The position numbers and the translations under genes were made by a program. The notes beneath the pieces are model-generated. The model was not told the origin of the DNA. It searched no databases and saw nothing but the letters and a program-made list of their open reading frames with translations. 64,000 bases of DNA. Origin: M3007 sp044230315 (GTDB lineage Bacteria; Bacteroidota; Bacteroidia; Chitinophagales; Saprospiraceae). The stretch is taken from the NCBI GenBank assembly GCA_044230315.1, contig JBGARJ010000001.1, positions 62,001 through 126,000 on the forward strand. Direction: 5' to 3'. This document shows, piece by piece, positions 59,224 to 64,000 of this stretch. The stretch's first letter is position 1. Each line of letters begins with the position of its first letter.

Positions 59224-62200
59224 GTGCGCCCGCTCCTTCGCCATATTAAAGCGTTCCTGTTCCCGGCTTTCTTCACCTTGCCGGCCCTGGCAACAACGCA
59301 GCCTGTTTTTATCAACATCGGTGAAGAACGGGGGCTTTCCAGCCTGCAAGTCACCGACCTCTATCAGGATAAATTCGGCTTCGTATGGATAGGTACCCCG
59401 CATGGGCTGAACCGGCTCGACGGCTACGGGTGCGTACAATATTTCAATCAGCCGGGTGATACGACCAGTATCAGCTCCAGCCACATCAGCCCCCGCGCAT
59501 TCGCCGAAGACCCCGCGGGCAACCTTTGGGTGGCCACATTCCGGGGTGGCCTCAACTATTTCCGGCGCGATACAGAGCGCTTCAAGCGCTACCAGACACA
59601 AAGCGGCCGGTCCGGCGGACCCAGCATGGACAAACTTTTTGCCGTCGAACCCGACAGTAAGGGCGGCTTGTGGATCGCGACCGCCGGACGCGGAATCAAT
59701 TATTTTGACCCCGATAGCCATAGCTTCCGCGTTTGGGATGCCACCGACCAAAACCCCAACCTGCTCATGAGCAGCACCATGACCGGTTGCCTGAAGGTGG
59801 ACCGCGACGGGCAACTGTGGATCGGTACCAACAAGGGCGCCTGCCGTTTCGACCCGGGCAAGGAAACGTTTGAATACTTCCCTTTTGTCCCGAACTTCGA
59901 CCGGAGCCCGAGCGACTGGTTCGTCGCCACGATAACCGAGGATCGCCAGGGCACTATATGGTTGGGTACTGCACATGGGCTGAACCGCTGGGATGCCGGC
60001 AAAGGGATTTTTGTCAAATACTTTTTCGCGCAGTATTTCCCTGAAAAAGACCCGGCTTACGATTACATCCTCGATATCCTGCACGACGACGACGGCAGCC
60101 TCTGGCTGGGCACCAACGCCGGCCTGCTTCATTTTGATCCGGCCGGCGGGGCAGTCGTCCGTTTTCAACACGAACCAGATAACCCATTTTCGATCCGGAA
60201 AGGCCCGGTTAACACGCTCCTGAAGGACCGCGACGGGCACATTTGGGCCGGCACGAACAACGGGATCAGTATCCTCAATAATGCGGGCGGTAAACTGCGT
60301 CATGACCGTTTTTTGCCCCTTCAGGACGTTTTTAAATCCATTACCCAATCAGAAGGCATCAACGCGGTGATGGAGGTAAACGGCGCACTTTGGCTGGCCA
60401 CGCAAACCGGGGTGTACCGATACCGGCCCGGCGAACCGCTACATCGGGTTTCGGATGGTAATTTCAGCGCACTTTTTTTTGACAAAACCAAATCGGAAGT
60501 CTACGCCGGCACTACCGGCGATGGGTACTCTGTATTCGATGCCGGGAAACTCAACCGGATCCGGCATGTACCCAAAACCGGCATCGGACAGGATACCGAT
60601 CCGTACACGGTGAAAGGGCACCGGATAAACAGTTTCGTCATCGACGGTCAGGGATACCTGTGGATTGCCGCCGACGGCTGCCTGAACCGCTATAATCCGG
60701 CCACGGGGCGGTTCCGGAAATTTCAGGATAAACAGAAAAAACTGGGAAACCCCTCCGGGAATACGAACCAGCATCTGTTGCTCGACCGCAGGGGCAACCT
60801 GTGGATCGCTTCGATGGGCGGCCTGAGCAAACTTCCGGCAACGGAGCTGGCCAAACCATTCGATGACGCTGACTTGCGGTTCGAACATTTTCTTTACCGG
60901 CCTGGCGACAGCCAATCGATCAGTAGCGACGTTGTATTTTGTTTGCTGGAAGATTCAAACGGGCATATTTGGGCAGGTACCGACGCCGGTCTCAACCGGT
61001 ACGACCCCGAGGCCTCGGGCCTCGGGGCACAAACCGGCGTCTGGCGATGGTTTTTTAATAAGGTTGGCTTGCCCAGAAATGAAATCGTGACCCTGGCAGA
61101 AGATCATAACGGCGACATTTGGGCCGGCAGCCCCCAGGAAGGGCTTGCTAAATTCAACCGGGCCACCGGCCGTTTTGCCCGGTATTCCAAAAAGGATGGT
61201 TTGCTGACCGACCGTTTCAGGCCCAATGCCGGAATATGCACCACCGATGGATTCGTCGTATTGGGCGGGCGTTCGGGTTTAGTCGGTTTTCATCCCGACA
61301 GTCTGTTGCAGCGCAGCACCGCGCCTCCCTTGTATTTTACCGATTATAAAATTTTGAACCAGGAGGTTCCAATCGGCGACGGCGACAATCAATTGGCGGC
61401 GGCAATGTACCAAACCGGACAGATCGCCGTGGATTATGACCGGAAAGTGTTGTCGTTCCAGTTTGCCGCGCTGAATTTTATCCATCCTGAAAAACAGGTT
61501 TACCGTTTCCGGCTCAACCCTTTCCACCGCGAGTGGCAATACAATGGCAATAAACGGGAGATCACCTTTACCAACCTTGACCCCGGTACCTACCAATTGC
61601 AGGTAGAAACCTCAGAAAACGGCTACGACTGGACGGGAAAATCACTAACCCTCCGGGTCCGCCCGCCCTGGTACCGGACCTGGTGGGCTTACCTGTTTTA
61701 CACCGTCGCGGCGCTGGCCCTGCTGCTCGGCATCCGCCGCTTCGAAATCCGCCGCCACCTCGCCCACGCCGAGGCCCGCCGCCTGCAGGAACTCGACCAG
61801 GTAAAAACCCGCCTCTACACCAACATCACCCACGAGTTCCGCACCCCGCTCACGGTCATTTTGGGCGAAGCCGCCCAGCTCGAAAAACAAGTTGAAGGAA
61901 AACAAAAAGGCGGCCTCGCCGCCATCCGCAGGCAGGGGCGGCATCTGCTCAACCTGGTGAACCAAATGCTCGATCTGGCAAAAGTAGAAGCCGGTTCGTT
62001 GCATTTGAATTTGATACAAGGCAACATCATTCTGTTTTTGAAATACCTGCTCGAATCCTTCCACTCACTGGCCGACAGCAAACAAATCGGGCTCCGGTTC
62101 GAGAGCGACACGACGGAGTTTTGGATGGATTACGACCCCGACAAGATTCAGAAAATCGTGTCCAACCTGCTTTCCAATGCCATCAAATTCACGCCCCATA

Positions 62201-63351
62201 ACGGTCAGGTGACCCTGCACGTAAAGACCGGACGTGAGCTCATTTTACAGGTTAGCGACACCGGGCAAGGCATCCAGCCCGATAAACTGCCCTTCGTATT
62301 CGACCGCTTTTATCAGGCCGATCATTCGGCTTCGCGGCAGGCGGAGGGCACGGGTATCGGACTTACGCTCGCCAAAGAATTGTCGCGTCTGCTCGGCGGC
62401 CAAATCGGCGCGGAAAGCCGGCTGGGCGAAGGCGCGACTTTTACCGTGACGTTTCCTGTAACGCGCGCGGCGGATCGGCAGCCGTTCCAACCGGAATCTT
62501 TTTTTAATGAAAGCCTGGAGGAGAAACCGGGGCCGGAAATCGCTTCCGCTGCGTTGCCCATCGACAAGCCTATGCTTCCAGCCGGCCGGCCGCGGCTGCT
62601 GCTCGTAGAAGACAACGCCGACGTGGCGCGCTACATCGGCGCCCTGCTCGCGGCGGATTACCAGGTGCTCAAAGTGCAAAACGGCAAGGCCGGCGTGGAA
62701 GCCGCTTTTCGCCTCGTACCCGACATCGTCGTCAGCGACGTGATGATGCCCGAAATGGACGGCTTCGATCTGTGCCGCATCCTGAAATCCGACGAACGCA
62801 CGAGCCATATCCCCATCGTCCTGTTGACCGCCAAGGCGGACCATGCCTCCAAAATCGAAGGGCTGACACGGGGCGCGGACGTGTACCTGCCCAAACCGTT
62901 CGACCCCGGAGAACTGCTCCTCCGGCTGAAAAAACTCATTGAACTGCGCCGGCATTTACAGGAGCGGTATGCGGGATCTGCCGGTGTTTTAAAAACGGAT
63001 AAACCCGACGCCTCCGACCCCGAAGCACAATTTTTGCAGAAAGTCGTCCGCATCGTCGAAGCGTATATCGGCGACGAAAATTTCGACATGCCCCAACTGT
63101 GCAAAGCGCTCAACATGAGCCGCACCAATCTTTTCCGCAAACTCAAGGCCCTGACCGGAAAATCGGCCACCGACTTTATCCGTCAACTGCGGCTGGAAAA
63201 GGCAAAAGCATTGCTGGAAACCACGGACATGAACGTGACCGAAGTCAGTTACGCTGTGGGCTTCGGCAGCCCGAACTATTTTTCACGGGTGTTTCAGGAA
63301 GCGTTCGGGGTGGCGCCGGGGAGGGTGAAGAAAGGTATTTTGAAATCCTAA
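59224..63351 (+). CDS. Hybrid two-component system protein (propeller sensor, kinase, receiver, AraC)
   Basis: This 1375-residue protein senses outside the membrane and binds DNA inside. A signal peptide comes first (RHIKAFLFPAFFTLPALATTQ), then ~14 regulator-propeller blades (LYQDKFGFVWIGTPHGLNRLD, ITEDRQGTIWLGTAHGLNRWD). A Y_Y_Y domain lies at ~730-800 and a membrane helix at ~820-838 (WWAYLFYTVAALALLLGI). The kinase has His870 in ITHEFRTPLTVILG and ATP boxes NLLSNAIKF and GTGIGLTLAKEL. The receiver has Asp1172 in SDVMMPEMDG. The AraC HTH is at ~1285-1375 (VTEVSYAVGFGSPNYFSRVFQEAFG). Such HTCS proteins usually control glycan-use loci; no SusCD pair is in this window. The GTG start follows from the promoter at 59197. 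Confidence 0.9.
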   Translation: MRPLLRHIKAFLFPAFFTLPALATTQPVFINIGEERGLSSLQVTDLYQDKFGFVWIGTPHGLNRLDGYGCVQYFNQPGDTTSISSSHISPRAFAEDPAGNLWVATFRGGLNYFRRDTERFKRYQTQSGRSGGPSMDKLFAVEPDSKGGLWIATAGRGINYFDPDSHSFRVWDATDQNPNLLMSSTMTGCLKVDRDGQLWIGTNKGACRFDPGKETFEYFPFVPNFDRSPSDWFVATITEDRQGTIWLGTAHGLNRWDAGKGIFVKYFFAQYFPEKDPAYDYILDILHDDDGSLWLGTNAGLLHFDPAGGAVVRFQHEPDNPFSIRKGPVNTLLKDRDGHIWAGTNNGISILNNAGGKLRHDRFLPLQDVFKSITQSEGINAVMEVNGALWLATQTGVYRYRPGEPLHRVSDGNFSALFFDKTKSEVYAGTTGDGYSVFDAGKLNRIRHVPKTGIGQDTDPYTVKGHRINSFVIDGQGYLWIAADGCLNRYNPATGRFRKFQDKQKKLGNPSGNTNQHLLLDRRGNLWIASMGGLSKLPATELAKPFDDADLRFEHFLYRPGDSQSISSDVVFCLLEDSNGHIWAGTDAGLNRYDPEASGLGAQTGVWRWFFNKVGLPRNEIVTLAEDHNGDIWAGSPQEGLAKFNRATGRFARYSKKDGLLTDRFRPNAGICTTDGFVVLGGRSGLVGFHPDSLLQRSTAPPLYFTDYKILNQEVPIGDGDNQLAAAMYQTGQIAVDYDRKVLSFQFAALNFIHPEKQVYRFRLNPFHREWQYNGNKREITFTNLDPGTYQLQVETSENGYDWTGKSLTLRVRPPWYRTWWAYLFYTVAALALLLGIRRFEIRRHLAHAEARRLQELDQVKTRLYTNITHEFRTPLTVILGEAAQLEKQVEGKQKGGLAAIRRQGRHLLNLVNQMLDLAKVEAGSLHLNLIQGNIILFLKYLLESFHSLADSKQIGLRFESDTTEFWMDYDPDKIQKIVSNLLSNAIKFTPHNGQVTLHVKTGRELILQVSDTGQGIQPDKLPFVFDRFYQADHSASRQAEGTGIGLTLAKELSRLLGGQIGAESRLGEGATFTVTFPVTRAADRQPFQPESFFNESLEEKPGPEIASAALPIDKPMLPAGRPRLLLVEDNADVARYIGALLAADYQVLKVQNGKAGVEAAFRLVPDIVVSDVMMPEMDGFDLCRILKSDERTSHIPIVLLTAKADHASKIEGLTRGADVYLPKPFDPGELLLRLKKLIELRRHLQERYAGSAGVLKTDKPDASDPEAQFLQKVVRIVEAYIGDENFDMPQLCKALNMSRTNLFRKLKALTGKSATDFIRQLRLEKAKALLETTDMNVTEVSYAVGFGSPNYFSRVFQEAFGVAPGRVKKGILKS

Positions 63352-63366
63352 TTACCACTTTGCAAA

Positions 63367-63399
63367 TTTGGTTTTCCGCTTCAGGGAGCCGTATTTTTG
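63367..63399 (+). promoter_or_regulatory. Promoter of the toxin-antitoxin pair (-33 TTTG, -7 TATTTTTG)
   Basis: TTTG at 63367-63370 and TATTTTTG at 63392-63399 with a 21-base spacer. The predicted start near 63406 leaves only ~8 bases before the ATG at 63414. Confidence 0.68.
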
Positions 63400-63413
63400 T
63401 ATAAAATTTTGAT

Positions 63414-63662
63414 ATGCAAGCACAACCAAAAATACCGGCTTCGCCGACCCCCCCCCTCAGCAATCTTCAACTGTATCTGCTCAAATTGTACGCGGAAGGA
63501 GTGTCTGAAGAGGACTTGAAAGCGATTCAACGAATGATTGCGCGCTACTTTGCTGAAAAAGCAAGCACGGCAGCCAAGGAAGTTTGGGAGGAAAAGGGCT
63601 ACACTGCCAAGCAACTGCTTGAAGAAGATATGCGCACGCCTTATCAAAATAAAGCAGAATGA
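63414..63662 (+). CDS. Antitoxin-like protein of a PIN-type toxin-antitoxin pair
   Basis: This 82-residue acidic, helical protein (LSNLQLYLLKLYAEGVSEEDLKAIQRMIARYFAEKASTAAKEVWEEKGYTAKQLLEEDMRTPYQ) has the shape of antitoxins that precede COG1569-type PIN toxins in Bacteroidota. No DNA-binding motif is obvious. Its stop overlaps the toxin start as ATGA, the usual coupling that keeps antitoxin in excess. Confidence 0.75.
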   Translation: MQAQPKIPASPTPPLSNLQLYLLKLYAEGVSEEDLKAIQRMIARYFAEKASTAAKEVWEEKGYTAKQLLEEDMRTPYQNKAE

Positions 63663-64000
63663 GGGTGGTGCTGGACACTAACGTACTCTTGGTCGCGATC
63701 CCTTTCCATACTCCGTACTATCCCATTTTCAGGTCTTTTCTCAACGGCGAATTTTCTATTTGCGTTACAACTGACATTTTAAGCGAGTACTCGCCCGATC
63801 TTGTTCAGGTTACCAATTATTTCTTCTGGAATCTTATTACGACCGATCCGGATGATAATAAGTTTGTGGACTGCGCTATTACCGCTGGCGCCGATTTCAT
63901 TGTCACCAACGACCAGCATTTTGCTATATTAAAAATGATCGATTTCCCTTCCATCCATGTCATATCTGCCGAAGACTTTGTAGAAATGCTGAGCGGGTAA
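63659..64000 (+). CDS. PIN-domain toxin (VapC-like), apparently internally shortened
   Basis: This 113-residue PIN-domain ribonuclease-type protein starts MRVVLDTNVLLVAIPFHTPYYPIF and ends with TTDPDDNKFVDCAITAGADFIVTNDQHFAIL, carrying most of the family's acidic residues. Family members are usually near 140 residues. Here the helix-rich stretch after the DILSEY motif is replaced by a direct join to SPDLVQVTNYFFW, as if ~25-30 residues had been removed in frame. The toxin may be inactive or altered. The stop is the last codon of the window. Confidence 0.78.
   Translation: MRVVLDTNVLLVAIPFHTPYYPIFRSFLNGEFSICVTTDILSEYSPDLVQVTNYFFWNLITTDPDDNKFVDCAITAGADFIVTNDQHFAILKMIDFPSIHVISAEDFVEMLSG

Overview
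The window comes from a member of the Bacteroidota, most likely the Saprospiria/Chitinophagia side. The sequence shows type IX secretion C-terminal domains, a gliding-motility gene (gldG), a bifunctional lpxC/fabZ gene, a hybrid propeller-kinase-AraC regulator, and many copies of the phylum's promoter box TAnnTTTG. GC content looks high for the phylum. Genus and species cannot be read from the sequence.

Layout. (1) 1-919: end of recR and a GbsR/MarR-like regulator. (2) 1083-13256: twelve tightly packed plus-strand genes that together look like a complete sphingolipid plus inositol-lipid pathway: FA2H-like fatty acid hydroxylase, serine palmitoyltransferase, GNAT-like ceramide synthase candidate, DES1-like dihydroceramide delta-4 desaturase, NAD-dependent reductase (CerR candidate), inositol-3-phosphate synthase, PgpA-like phosphatase, GtrA-like protein, DUF5686 outer-membrane protein, CDP-alcohol phosphotransferase (PI-phosphate synthase), a DUF4833 protein and an Aur1-like inositol phosphorylceramide synthase. 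(3) 13279-22510: lipid A genes (lpxC/fabZ, lpxA), DUF4286, a large T9SS adhesin-like protein, an orphan gldG, a lipoprotein and a membrane protein. (4) 22599-25994: exported GH13 enzyme and an exported MORN-repeat/caspase fusion.

(5) 25995-28300: no protein genes, but four related small-RNA units. Each has a promoter, a covarying 5' stem, an invariant 17-nt segment and an intrinsic terminator. This is the least explained structure in the window. (6) 28301-32837: recQ, a glucosaminidase-like protein lacking its catalytic Glu, a deacetylase-like protein and a PepSY-like protein. (7) 33111-40875: one minus-strand run of response regulator, histidine kinase, potassium-channel-like protein, TolC, membrane fusion protein and RND pump. 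(8) 41037-45302: a slipin, then a chromate-resistance operon (ChrB-AraC fusion, ChrB domain protein, ChrA, exported SOD) with a 10-bp palindrome upstream.

(9) 45863-48080: small exported proteins, ribosomal protein THX, tRNA-Gln, and a peroxiredoxin-fold protein without the peroxidatic Cys. (10) 48372-58260: exported beta-mannosidase, ArnT/PMT-type glycosyltransferase, and two T9SS cargo proteins driven by near-identical promoter/operator modules, with a broken DUF4143 ATPase gene between them. (11) 58289-64000: a MITE-like element, a SnoaL-like protein, a 1375-residue hybrid two-component regulator and a toxin-antitoxin pair whose PIN toxin looks internally shortened.

How it fits together: the first 13 kb would make hydroxylated, possibly unsaturated, inositol-headed ceramides for the envelope, beside the lipid A genes. 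The rest is typical of a gliding, polysaccharide-using, metal-exposed bacterium. Family assignments rest on motif recognition by eye; no database search was run.
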